Below, in pieces: positions 34,541 to 41,649 of a stretch of 64,000 nt of DNA. The DNA comes from Streptomyces pyxinae (lineage in GTDB: Bacteria; Actinomycetota; Actinomycetes; Streptomycetales; Streptomycetaceae). Made by a program: the position numbers and the translations under genes. The stretch is taken from assembly GCF_024756275.1 (NCBI RefSeq), contig NZ_JANUGQ010000013.1, positions 62,001 through 126,000 of the forward strand, written 5' to 3'. Under the pieces are notes generated by a model that ran no database searches, was not told the DNA's origin, and saw nothing but the letters and a program-made list of their open reading frames with translations. Position 1 is the first letter of the stretch, and the number at the start of each line of letters is the position of its first letter.

Positions 34541-34840
34541 TCAGGAGGGCCAGATGCCGGTGAGCTTGCGGACGCCGGTGGCGCCGCTGCGGTCCACCGC
34601 CGCCTTCACCACGGCGAAGATCGCGCCCTGCAGCGCCGCCGCCAGCAGGATCTCCCGCCAGGTGCGCTCCTCGTCCATGGCGTCCGGGGCGTCGCCGTCG
34701 CCCAGCAGGGCCCAGGTCTTCGCGAACAGCGTGCTCGCCAGCGCACCGCCGGCCATGCCCAGCGCGATGCCGACCGGGCGGTAAAGCAGCTTCTGCTTCC
34801 GCTTCTTCTTGCTCTTCGGGGGCTTCTGTCCTGTCGCCAT
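34541..34840 (-). CDS. DUF4235 membrane protein
   Basis: 99 residues. A lysine-rich N-terminus (KPPKSKKKRKQKLLYRPVG) is followed by a membrane segment (about residues 22-45) and a second hydrophobic helix (64-84). Matches the actinobacterial DUF4235 pattern. It is the last gene of a three-gene operon with DUF3618 and a holin-like protein, nine bases after the DUF3618 stop. Function unknown; the set is often seen together and is thought to be envelope-associated. Confidence 0.8.
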   Translation of the reverse strand: MATGQKPPKSKKKRKQKLLYRPVGIALGMAGGALASTLFAKTWALLGDGDAPDAMDEERTWREILLAAALQGAIFAVVKAAVDRSGATGVRKLTGIWPS

Positions 34841-34849
34841 CGGTCCCGG

Positions 34850-35107
34850 TCACCCCCACTTCCCGCTGCGGCGCAGCCGCCAGAGGACCACCCCGGTCAC
34901 CACCAGCGCGGCCACGGCACCGAGCAGCGGCCCGGCGTTGCGGCGTACCGGCTCGGGGGTGTGCTCATGGACCAGCTTGGCGGCATGGGCCTTCACATCG
35001 GTCTTCGCCATCAGCTGGTCGATCGTGTCGCCCAGCTCCGCGCGCTTCTGCGCCGCTTCCAGCCGGAGCCGGTCGGGACTGGGCGAATCCGGCGTCTCCT
35101 TGGTCAT
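34850..35107 (-). CDS. DUF3618 protein
   Basis: 85 residues. Charged N-terminal coil (DRLRLEAAQKRAELGDTIDQL) typical of DUF3618, then one C-terminal membrane helix (about residues 61-77) and the positively charged end WRLRRSGKWG. The ATG overlaps the upstream stop (ATGA), so translation is coupled. Probably a single-pass membrane protein that works with its two neighbours. Confidence 0.85.
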   Translation of the reverse strand: MTKETPDSPSPDRLRLEAAQKRAELGDTIDQLMAKTDVKAHAAKLVHEHTPEPVRRNAGPLLGAVAALVVTGVVLWRLRRSGKWG

Positions 35108-35493
35108 CGGTGGACCCTCTCCTTGAGTTCGTCGACATCGGACCGCACCCCGTCGATGGCCCGTTCGGGCTTGGGCGGCACCGCGCTCTTGAGCTGCTTG
35201 CGGCCGAGGACGGCCAGGACACCGGCCACCACCAGGAAGACGGCGGTCGCGATGAGCACCGAGGCCCAGACGTCGAGGGCCAGATTCAGCAGCGCGGCGA
35301 CCGTCGCCCAGATTCCGATCAGCCCCACGTACCCCACGGCGGCGGAGGCGCCCAGCAGACCACCGCCCTTGCCCGCGCGTTTGCCCTTCTGCACCATCTC
35401 CGCCTGCGCAGTGCGCATCTCGGTCCTGACCAGGTCGGTGAGCTGCTCCGATGCCTGCTTGACCAGCTCGCCGACCGTCGGTTCTCCGGCCAC
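35104..35493 (-). CDS. Phage holin-like (DUF1469) membrane protein
   Basis: 129 residues from a GTG start with GGGAGG about ten bases upstream. The N-terminal amphipathic helix (TVGELVKQASEQLTDLVRTE) is followed by a hairpin of two membrane segments (about 47-72 and 77-97) and a basic C-terminus. This is the 'phage holin family' of actinobacterial chromosomes, not a phage remnant: it sits in a conserved operon with DUF3618 and DUF4235. Confidence 0.82.
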   Translation of the reverse strand: MAGEPTVGELVKQASEQLTDLVRTEMRTAQAEMVQKGKRAGKGGGLLGASAAVGYVGLIGIWATVAALLNLALDVWASVLIATAVFLVVAGVLAVLGRKQLKSAVPPKPERAIDGVRSDVDELKERVHR

Positions 35494-35639
35494 GTCCCAT
35501 CGCCTCCCATCACGTACGGGGACGACCGGGTACCCCGGCACCGAAAACCCGAACCACCACACCCTTCAGCAACTCTTACCCATCAGCCCCAGTGGAACTA
35601 AGCAGACCTTCACCACCATCGACCGACAGCCTGCGCCCC

Positions 35640-36004
35640 TGTCCCCGGCGCCGACCGCCGCCCCTCGCCCCTTCGGCCGCGCCCTCCGCGCCCTCCGCGC
35701 CCTGGTCACCCCCTTCACCCCCGCCGGGGCGCTCGGTCCGGACCAGGCACAGGAACTGGCCGTCGCCCTGCTGGCCGAGGGGTGCGACGGGCTGGTGCTC
35801 AACGGGACCACCGGTGAGTCCCCGGCCAGTACGACATCCCGGCGCGGACCGGGTTACGCGTCGAGCCGGCCACCCTGCTGCGGCTCGCCGGGCACCCCCG
35901 GATCGTGGCGGTCAAGGACTGCTCGTACGACCTGCTGGGCGCCGCCCGGGCCATGGCCGTCGGCGCCCCGCCGGCGTACTGCTCGGGGAGCGAGGAGCTC
36001 AATC
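35640..36004 (+). pseudogene. dapA-like (4-hydroxy-tetrahydrodipicolinate synthase) pseudogene
   Basis: Two pieces of a DapA-family protein in different frames. The first runs ALVTPFTPAGALGPDQ to the motif NGTTGESP near base 35820. The second, in another frame from base 35827, reads QYDIPARTGLRVEPATLL, then IVAVKDCSYD with the Schiff-base Lys, and CSGSEELN. About 90 codons between them are missing, as is the C-terminal third. A rare TTA codon (35854) lies in the second piece. An internal deletion plus frame change and loss of the end make it nonfunctional. It faces dapD; another dapA must exist for lysine synthesis. Confidence 0.8.
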
Positions 36005-36152
36005 CACCGGGCCCTGCCGACCGGACCGGCGGCCCTACCGGACCGGCGGCCTGGGGCGGCCCGGCGGCACCCCGACCGGCCCGGCGGCGGCCGTCCGACC
36101 GCCGCCGGGATCAGCCGGAGCCCCGGGCTCGTTTCAGCGCGGAGCCCCGGGC

Positions 36153-37145
36153 TCAGTTGTGGCTGTGCAGGATCTCGTTGAGGCCGCCCCAGACCGCGTT
36201 GTTCGGGCGGGCCTCGACGGTGCCGGTGACCGAGTTGCGGCGGAAGAGGATGTTCGAGGCGCCGGAGAGCTCCCGGGCCTTGACGATCTGTCCGTCGGGC
36301 ATGGTCACCCGGGTGCCGGCGGTGAGGTAGAGGCCCGCCTCCACCACGCACTCGTCGCCCAGCGCGATGCCGACGCCCGCCTCGGCGCCCACCAGGCTGC
36401 GCTCACCGATGGAGATGACCACATTGCCGCCGCCGGAGAGGGTGCCCATGGTGGAGGCGCCGCCGCCGATGTCGGTGCCGTCCCCGACGAGCACTCCGGC
36501 GGAGATCCGGCCCTCGACCATGGAGGTGCCCAGGGTGCCGGCGTTGAAGTTGACGAAGCCCTCGTGCATGACCGTGGTGCCGGCCGCGAGGTGGGCGCCG
36601 AGCCGCACCCGGTCCGCGTCCCCGATGCGTACGCCCTTGGGGGCCACGTAGTCGGTCATGCGCGGGAACTTGTCCACGCTGGTCACCTGGAGGTGCAGCC
36701 CCTCGGCGCGGGCGTTGAGCCGGACGCGCTCCAGGTCGTCCACGGCGACCGGGCCGAGCGAGGTCCAGGCGACATTGGCCAGCAGCCCGAAGATGCCCTC
36801 CAGGTTCTGGCCGTGCGGCTTCACCAGGCGGTGGCTGAGCAGGTGCAGCCGCAGATAGACGTCGTGCGCGTCGAGCGGCTTGTCGTCCAGCGAGGCGATG
36901 ACCGTGCGCACGGCGACCACCTCGACCCCCCGGCGGGCGTCCACGCCGACGGCCTTGACGGCGCCTTCCCCGATCAGGTTGGCGGCCTGGTCCTCGGTGA
37001 GCCGCTCGGTGCCGGCCGGGCCGGGCGCGTCGGTCAGCTCGGGGGCGGGGAACCAGGTGTCGAGAACGGTGCCGTCGCCGGCGATGGTGGCGAGGCCGGC
37101 GGCGACGGCGCCGGTGGTGCGGGGTGCGGAAGTGGTGTCGGTCAT
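36153..37145 (-). CDS. dapD: Tetrahydrodipicolinate N-succinyltransferase DapD
   Basis: 330-residue hexapeptide-repeat acyltransferase that succinylates tetrahydrodipicolinate in the succinylase branch of lysine/diaminopimelate synthesis. The left-handed beta-helix repeats are clear in VRIGDADRVRLGAHLAAGTT and DGTDIGGGASTMGTL, and the N-terminal domain is the actinobacterial type. The ATG at 37145 sits six bases from a -10 box, suggesting a leaderless or near-leaderless message. Its 3' end faces the dapA pseudogene. Confidence 0.95.
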   Translation of the reverse strand: MTDTTSAPRTTGAVAAGLATIAGDGTVLDTWFPAPELTDAPGPAGTERLTEDQAANLIGEGAVKAVGVDARRGVEVVAVRTVIASLDDKPLDAHDVYLRLHLLSHRLVKPHGQNLEGIFGLLANVAWTSLGPVAVDDLERVRLNARAEGLHLQVTSVDKFPRMTDYVAPKGVRIGDADRVRLGAHLAAGTTVMHEGFVNFNAGTLGTSMVEGRISAGVLVGDGTDIGGGASTMGTLSGGGNVVISIGERSLVGAEAGVGIALGDECVVEAGLYLTAGTRVTMPDGQIVKARELSGASNILFRRNSVTGTVEARPNNAVWGGLNEILHSHN

Positions 37146-37151
37146 GCGGAG

Positions 37152-37182
37152 AACCTAACCGGCGGGGGCGCGCCGGAGCCAA
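37152..37182 (-). promoter_or_regulatory. Putative leaderless promoter of dapD
   Basis: On the minus strand TTGGCT (-35) and TAGGTT (-10) are spaced by 19 bases. The -10 ends six bases before the dapD ATG, which places transcription start at the start codon. Confidence 0.4.
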
Positions 37183-37288
37183 CCGGTCTCACGGAGAGCG
37201 ACCGGCTCCCGGCCCGCGCCCGGCACCCCCGGTGCGCCCGGTAACGTACTCGGGTTCCGCCCACATGATCGACGGAGTACGAGACCGC

Positions 37289-38452
37289 ATGAGCGACCCC
37301 CAGGGCCCGGGCATACCTCCGGGTTACGGCCACCCCGCCCCGCCGCCCCCGCCCGGCGCACCCGGCCCGTCCTACCCGGCCGCCCCGGGCTGGGGCCCCG
37401 GTCCCGGCTGGTCGGCACCCCGGCCCGGCGTGATCCCGCTCGCCCCGCTCGGCCTGGGCGACATCTTCAACGGCGCCTTCACCACCCTCGGCCGCCACTG
37501 GCGCCAGTTGTTCGGCCTGGCCCTGGCCGCCTACGCGGTCGCCGCGCTGGCCGTCGTCGCGGTGGCGGGACTGGCGTATCTCGCGGTCGCGGGCGACATC
37601 GACCGCCTGGTCCACTGGTCCCACGACCGGGCGCCGGGGGTGGACGAGTTCCTGCCTCCGCTGATCGCGCTGGTCGTGGTCTACCTCTTCGGCTCCCTGG
37701 TCCTGCTCATCGCCAACGCGGTCGTCCAGGCCGGCTGCCCCGCCGTCCTCCAGGACGCGGTGCTCGGCCGTCCCACCACGATCGGCACCGTCTGGCGGCG
37801 GGTCCGCCGGCGGCTCACCTCGGTCCTGGGCGCGGTGCTGCTCACCGGGCTGATCGTGTTCGTCCCCGTCGTCCTGATCATCGGCACATTCACCGCCACC
37901 CTGCTGATCACCGTGATCACCTTCCACGACGGCGATGCCACGGCCGCCTTCGCCGTGCTCGGGCTGGCCGTCCTGGCCCTCCTCGTCGCCGGTCCGCTGG
38001 CCACCTGGCTCTGGGTGAAGTACAGCTTCGCCCCGGCCGTCGCGGTCTTCGAACGCAGCTCCGCCCTGACCGCCATGAGCCGCTCCTCCCGGCTGGTGAA
38101 GGGCTCCTGGTGGCGGGTCTTCGGCATCTCGATGCTCGGGTACCTGGCCGCCTCGGTGGCCGCCTATCTGCTCCAGCTCCCGTTCTCGCTCGCCGGCGGC
38201 CTCTTCAACCAGGCCCCCCAGCAGGGCGCCGACGCCCCCGAGGTCGTCGCCTTCGTCGTCATCGCCCTGGTCTTCGGCCTCGGCGGCCAGCTCCTGGGCC
38301 AGTTGCTGACCTCCGCGTTCCCGCAGCTGGTGATCTCGCTCCTCTACGTCGACCAGCGCATCCGCCGCGAGAACCTGGCCCCCACCCTGATGGCAGCCGC
38401 CGCACCCGCCGCGCCCCCGGCCCCCCAGCCGCCCGCGCCCACCGGAACCTAG
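37289..38452 (+). CDS. Multi-spanning membrane protein with proline-rich N-terminus
   Basis: 387 residues. A Pro/Gly-rich cytoplasmic head (about residues 1-48) leads to LAPLGLGDIFNGAFTTLGRHWRQLF and about six membrane helices, ending in a short Ala/Pro-rich tail. The head-plus-helix pattern, with RSSRLVKGSWWRVFGI and a later membrane block, resembles actinobacterial glycerophosphodiester phosphodiesterase membrane-domain-like proteins without the catalytic domain. Function unknown. ATG 37265 would add eight residues. Its TAG overlaps the end of the reverse-strand flavoprotein remnant. Confidence 0.75.
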   Translation: MSDPQGPGIPPGYGHPAPPPPPGAPGPSYPAAPGWGPGPGWSAPRPGVIPLAPLGLGDIFNGAFTTLGRHWRQLFGLALAAYAVAALAVVAVAGLAYLAVAGDIDRLVHWSHDRAPGVDEFLPPLIALVVVYLFGSLVLLIANAVVQAGCPAVLQDAVLGRPTTIGTVWRRVRRRLTSVLGAVLLTGLIVFVPVVLIIGTFTATLLITVITFHDGDATAAFAVLGLAVLALLVAGPLATWLWVKYSFAPAVAVFERSSALTAMSRSSRLVKGSWWRVFGISMLGYLAASVAAYLLQLPFSLAGGLFNQAPQQGADAPEVVAFVVIALVFGLGGQLLGQLLTSAFPQLVISLLYVDQRIRRENLAPTLMAAAAPAAPPAPQPPAPTGT

Positions 38453-38743
38453 CCGCCCGGGCGCCGCACCAGCCCGTCAAGCGCCTCCAAGGCCGGCCCC
38501 CAGGGGTACGGTCGCCTCTCCCCCGGCGGATTGGGCTCGAACCAGCCCGCCCCGTACAGCACCCGCACCCCGGCCACCCGCAACGCCTCCGGCGACACCG
38601 CCAGTCGCGGGTGCCGGGCGTACGCGGCATTGACGCACGGCACCACCGCCATGGGGATGCCCTTGCTCTGGTACCGGACGTTCTGCCGCATGGCAGGCAC
38701 GTACGTGGGCGCCACATACCCGTGGTCCTCATCGGCCCGGTAC
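38449..38743 (-). pseudogene. C-terminal remnant of a flavoprotein-like gene
   Basis: About 97 codons ending at 38449 read YVPAMRQNVRYQSKGIPMAV, AAYARHP, EALRVAGVRVLYGAGWFEP and NPPGERRPYPWGPALEAL. This resembles the end of Streptomyces flavoproteins (phosphopantothenoylcysteine-decarboxylase fold). The sequence upstream in this frame does not continue the family, and no other frame supplies the N-terminal half. It lies beside a broken regulator of the kind often found with such flavoproteins. Family assignment is moderate. Confidence 0.5.
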
Positions 38744-39114
38744 AGCTGAGCCGACGAGTCGGTTGCAGGTCTTGAAGTCGCACCCACTTCCGTCGGCACC
38801 CCGCTGAGCGACCATGCGGTCACCTGGTGCGAGCAAGGCTCCATCGCGGGGGAGAATCGTGAAGGACCGACCATGCGCCATGAGTTCCGTCGTTCACCGG
38901 ACATGGTGAACGAACCGCACGGCCCTGCCGGGCGACAGGCATTGCACCGGCTCGCCCAGGGCGCAGCCGATAGTCCGGCGCTGGTCATCGGGCTTCCTGC
39001 GGTGGCTCGGCTCGTCGGCAGCAGGCTCGGGGGCTGCGCCGACCCCGGCCGCCACCAGGGCCCCGGTCGCGGATCGCTGCACGGTGTCGTTTCCGCCCGA
39101 CCCCGAGCGCGTGC

Positions 39115-39522
39115 GGCACCTGCGCCGTCCACCTCGGCCACCCCCAGTCGCCCCACCGCACCCGACCCGGCCGCTTCCATCCGCCCCACCACATCCGGTC
39201 ACTCCGGCACCGACAGCGCTACCGATAACAGACCAACGCTCATGACACCCCGGCGAGAGGGATCCATGTCCTGCCGGCCCAGGTCGAGCAGCCCGTTCAC
39301 CGTCCCGGCGGGCACGTCGGCTTCACCGGCCACCATGGGGAACCCGGCCTCGGTGGCGGTGACGGGGCGGTGCAGGCGGCGGGACAGAGCTTCCAGGACC
39401 AGGGGGCGTACGGGCTCCCTCGGCAGCTTGCCGCTGAGCCACTGGTGGACCGAGGGCTCCTGATACCGGAGCGGCATGCCGGTCTCGGTGCCCAGGCGGT
39501 TCACGGCCCGGGCGAACTTGAC
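39115..39522 (-). pseudogene. Broken XRE-like transcriptional regulator
   Basis: The reading runs FARAVNRLGTETGMPLRY, PSVHQWLSGKLPRE, VRPLVLEALSRRL, EAGFPM and DPSRRGVM, the N-terminal region of a common Streptomyces HTH regulator family. A TGA at 39199-39201 interrupts it where the family has Trp (VPE-stop-PDVVGRMEAAGSG). The frame then continues for about 25 codons before similarity is lost. The first helix of the HTH is also missing at the 5' end. Confidence 0.65.
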
Positions 39523-39678
39523 GCAGCGTCCACCCCGCCTCGCGGTGCAGACGCTCAAGTCCCTCGTTCCGCCGCGCTGTGCGCACCGGTGCCCGACTCC
39601 CTCGCCTCGCGGGGCCGTTCGCTGCGCGTGGTGCGGCTTCCACGGTAACGCTCGGCGTGGCCGCGTCCTTGCGGATGA

Positions 39679-40023
39679 GCGGACGACCACACGATCGACC
39701 CCGCGACGCTCGACACCTGGACCGGTGGTTGGGTCGCGCAGCTCGCGGCGCCCTCGGCCGTACGCATGGGGGCGGGGGCGGAGCAGATCCTCTGGGACGT
39801 GTCGACCGGTTCGCAGGCCCGGACGGCGCTCGCACCCGGGGGCGGGTGGAACGTGGTGCAGCGCGGGCCCGAGCGCCTGTGGGACCGGGTCGAACGGGCG
39901 GTGCGGCACTGGCAAGCCGTTGGTGAGCCGCGCCAGGAGGGCTTCGGCATCACGGTCTCCGCCGCCCGCCAGCGGGTGTGGATGGGTGCCGAGGACGGCC
40001 CGGGCTGGGACCTGCCGGTCTGA
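39679..40023 (+). pseudogene. C-terminal remnant of a protein-isoaspartate-type methyltransferase
   Basis: From base 39679 the frame reads TIDPATLDTWTGGWVAQLA, MGAGAEQILWDVSTG, GPERLWDRVERAVRHWQAVG, EGFGITVSAARQRVWMG and ends WDLPV. This matches the C-terminal third of the methyltransferases found with FxLD-type peptide systems and in isoaspartate repair. A TGA at 39676 closes the frame upstream, and no catalytic domain is present. The nearby ATG at 39766 is internal to the old gene. Confidence 0.55.
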
Positions 40024-40075
40024 CCCGGCGGCCCGGTTCAGGAGTCCGGGTGCCCGGTGCGGCCTGCTGACGCGG

Positions 40076-40109
40076 TGACAAATGTCATCGCGGAAGGTGA
40101 CGAATGTGA
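40076..40109 (+). promoter_or_regulatory. Paired TGACrAATGTsA elements before the small secreted protein
   Basis: TGACAAATGTCA at 40076 and TGACGAATGTGA at 40098 are 22 bases apart, about two helical turns. The first has inverted TGACA/TGTCA arms. They lie 120-146 bases before the next start, in an AT-richer segment. They look like a two-site operator; the regulator is unknown. Confidence 0.4.
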
Positions 40110-40221
40110 CGCATACACCGTCCCCCGCCCGAAGATACATTTCAGGTGGCGCGAACGACCATTCCGCGCCGGCTTCCACCTTCACCTTCCAGCCTTCAGG
40201 CACCACGAATCGGGGAAACGC

Positions 40222-40557
40222 ATGCTGCTCATGAAGAACAAGGTCGCCGTTGTCGGTGCCGGGGTCGTCCTGGCCTTCTCTTCCGTCATCGCCACCGGAT
40301 CGGCCGCCTCGGCCGCCCCCGCCGGCGAAAGCGCGGCGACCTCGGCACCGGCGTCGTGTGTGAAGATCAAGAAGTACACCAATGACCAGGGGTACCGCTC
40401 CTTCGAGGTCACCAACAAGTGCACGGAGACCAAGCGGGTCCGGGCCATCTTCAAGCGCGCCTACGACAGTTCGTGCGTCGCCATCGCCCCCGACAAGGTG
40501 AAGAATTTCGTCCCCAACGTGCCCATCGCGGACTGGGACCGGGTCGTCTCCTGCTGA
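40222..40557 (+). CDS. Small secreted four-cysteine protein resembling alpha-amylase inhibitors (tendamistat fold)
   Basis: 111 residues. Signal peptide (KNK, hydrophobic stretch about residues 8-25, cleavage near ASAAPA) and a mature part of about 70-77 residues with four cysteines (46, 67, 85, 111). Spacing and local motifs (SCVKI; SSCVAIAPDKV near the third Cys) parallel tendamistat (SCVTL; LCYAVAPGQI), including 18 residues between the second and third Cys. The inhibitory WRY triplet of tendamistat is missing; the equivalent loop reads DQGYRSF. It may bind another partner. ATG 40222 has GGGGA at five bases; 40231 is an alternative. Followed by a terminator. Confidence 0.65.
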   Translation: MLLMKNKVAVVGAGVVLAFSSVIATGSAASAAPAGESAATSAPASCVKIKKYTNDQGYRSFEVTNKCTETKRVRAIFKRAYDSSCVAIAPDKVKNFVPNVPIADWDRVVSC

Positions 40558-40585
40558 GTTGTCGCACACGGGGGTCGTACAAAGG

Positions 40586-40613
40586 CCGGCCGGGGGAAAG
40601 TCCCCCCGGCCGG
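40586..40613. terminator. Bidirectional terminator
   Basis: 11-bp stem (CCGGCCGGGGG, 40586-40596, with 40603-40613) between the convergent small secreted protein and LuxR genes. Confidence 0.8.
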
Positions 40614-40651
40614 TCTTCGGTCTGTCCGGTGGCGCGGCCGACCGGGGCCGG

Positions 40652-41257
40652 TCAGAGCCAGCCTTGTCCGTCCGCTATGCGCATGGCGTCATAGCGATTG
40701 CGCGCCCCGAGTTTTTTGATCGCCGCCGAGGCGAGGTTACGGATTCTCCCGGTGGACAGGTGCAGTTCGCCCGCCATCTCCTTGACCGAGGCACCCGACG
40801 CCGTGAGCCGCAGCACGTCCACCTCGCGAGCCGTCAGGGGGTTGCCCCGGCTCACCGCCCCGGGCACGAGCCGCGGGTCGATGACCACCTGGCCGGACGC
40901 CACACCTCGCACGGATTCGATCAGTCGCCGCAGCCCGGCGCTCTTGGGTACGACGCTCAGCACACCGGCCCGTAATACCCGGTCGACGAAGCCGGCCGTC
41001 GGAGCGTCCACGGACAGTGCCACTTCACAGGTGGGGCGCGCCTTGCGCACCTCGGTGACGGCGGTCGTGCAGTCCCCGTCGATCCGTTCCGGGTCTATCA
41101 GGGCCACTTTCGCGTCCGTCCGCGCGACGGCTTCGACCAGTTCGTCGTAGCCGGTCACGACGATCACGACATCGAGCCCGTCCTCCTGATGCAAGGACGC
41201 GGCCATCATTTCCGCCCCGAGAAGGCAGCCACCAGCTACAGCGACGCGAATCGCCAC
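40652..41257 (-). CDS. LuxR/NarL-family response regulator (DesR-like)
   Basis: 201 residues. An N-terminal receiver-like domain (VAIRVAVAGGCLLGAEMM) has an Asp at the usual phosphorylation strand (VALIDPERIDGD), but the usual DxxMP context is not kept. It is followed by a LuxR HTH (about residues 135-195; LTAREVDVLRLTASG, then IRNLASAAIKKLGARNRYDA). The C-terminal half is close to DesR-type regulators. GTG 41257 has GCGGGGGA just upstream, and 41287 is an alternative. No histidine kinase is adjacent, so it may be an orphan. It is convergent with the amylase-inhibitor-like gene. Confidence 0.82.
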   Translation of the reverse strand: MAIRVAVAGGCLLGAEMMAASLHQEDGLDVVIVVTGYDELVEAVARTDAKVALIDPERIDGDCTTAVTEVRKARPTCEVALSVDAPTAGFVDRVLRAGVLSVVPKSAGLRRLIESVRGVASGQVVIDPRLVPGAVSRGNPLTAREVDVLRLTASGASVKEMAGELHLSTGRIRNLASAAIKKLGARNRYDAMRIADGQGWL

Positions 41258-41649
41258 GTTTCCCCCGCTCGATCCCATCCGGCTCACGAGACTTCACCGG
41301 TCCGGCGGGCAGCGACGAGAGCGGCATCGGCCGTGAGCCCTCCGGAACCACGGAATTCGAGTTCGCCCGGCAGCAGGCACAGTCCTTCACCTCGCCGTTA
41401 CGCGGTTTTGTCGTGGAGCCGTTCCGGCCGGCCCTCCCCGTACCCGCATTCCGCCGCGCCGCCGGGGTTCCACGCCCAAACTAATCACCGCGGTGGGGCC
41501 GCTCAACAAGGTGAGCGACCAGTCCCATACAACGGCGGGATCAGCCGGACGCCCGCGAGCCCCGCGCGGCGGCGCCCGGGGCGTCCCCGCGGCTGATCGT
41601 CGGCTTCCCGCTCGCCGGCCGCCGGGCCGTGGAGATCCCGGGCTACCGG
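41258..41649. other. Intergenic region upstream of the LuxR gene
   Basis: 392 bases with no convincing gene. Slightly AT-richer around 41380-41500, where the luxR promoter should lie; a TTAGTTT-like segment on the minus strand near 41480 could be a -10. The part near 41580-41649 is GC-rich. Confidence 0.4.

Noticed and set aside
35104..35493. Prophage holin
   Set aside because: No lysin, tail or integrase genes nearby; the gene belongs to a chromosomal operon with DUF3618 and DUF4235.
38873..39463. Plus-strand 196-codon frame across the regulator remnant
   Set aside because: The reverse strand carries a recognisable broken regulator; this frame has no family pattern beyond its start.
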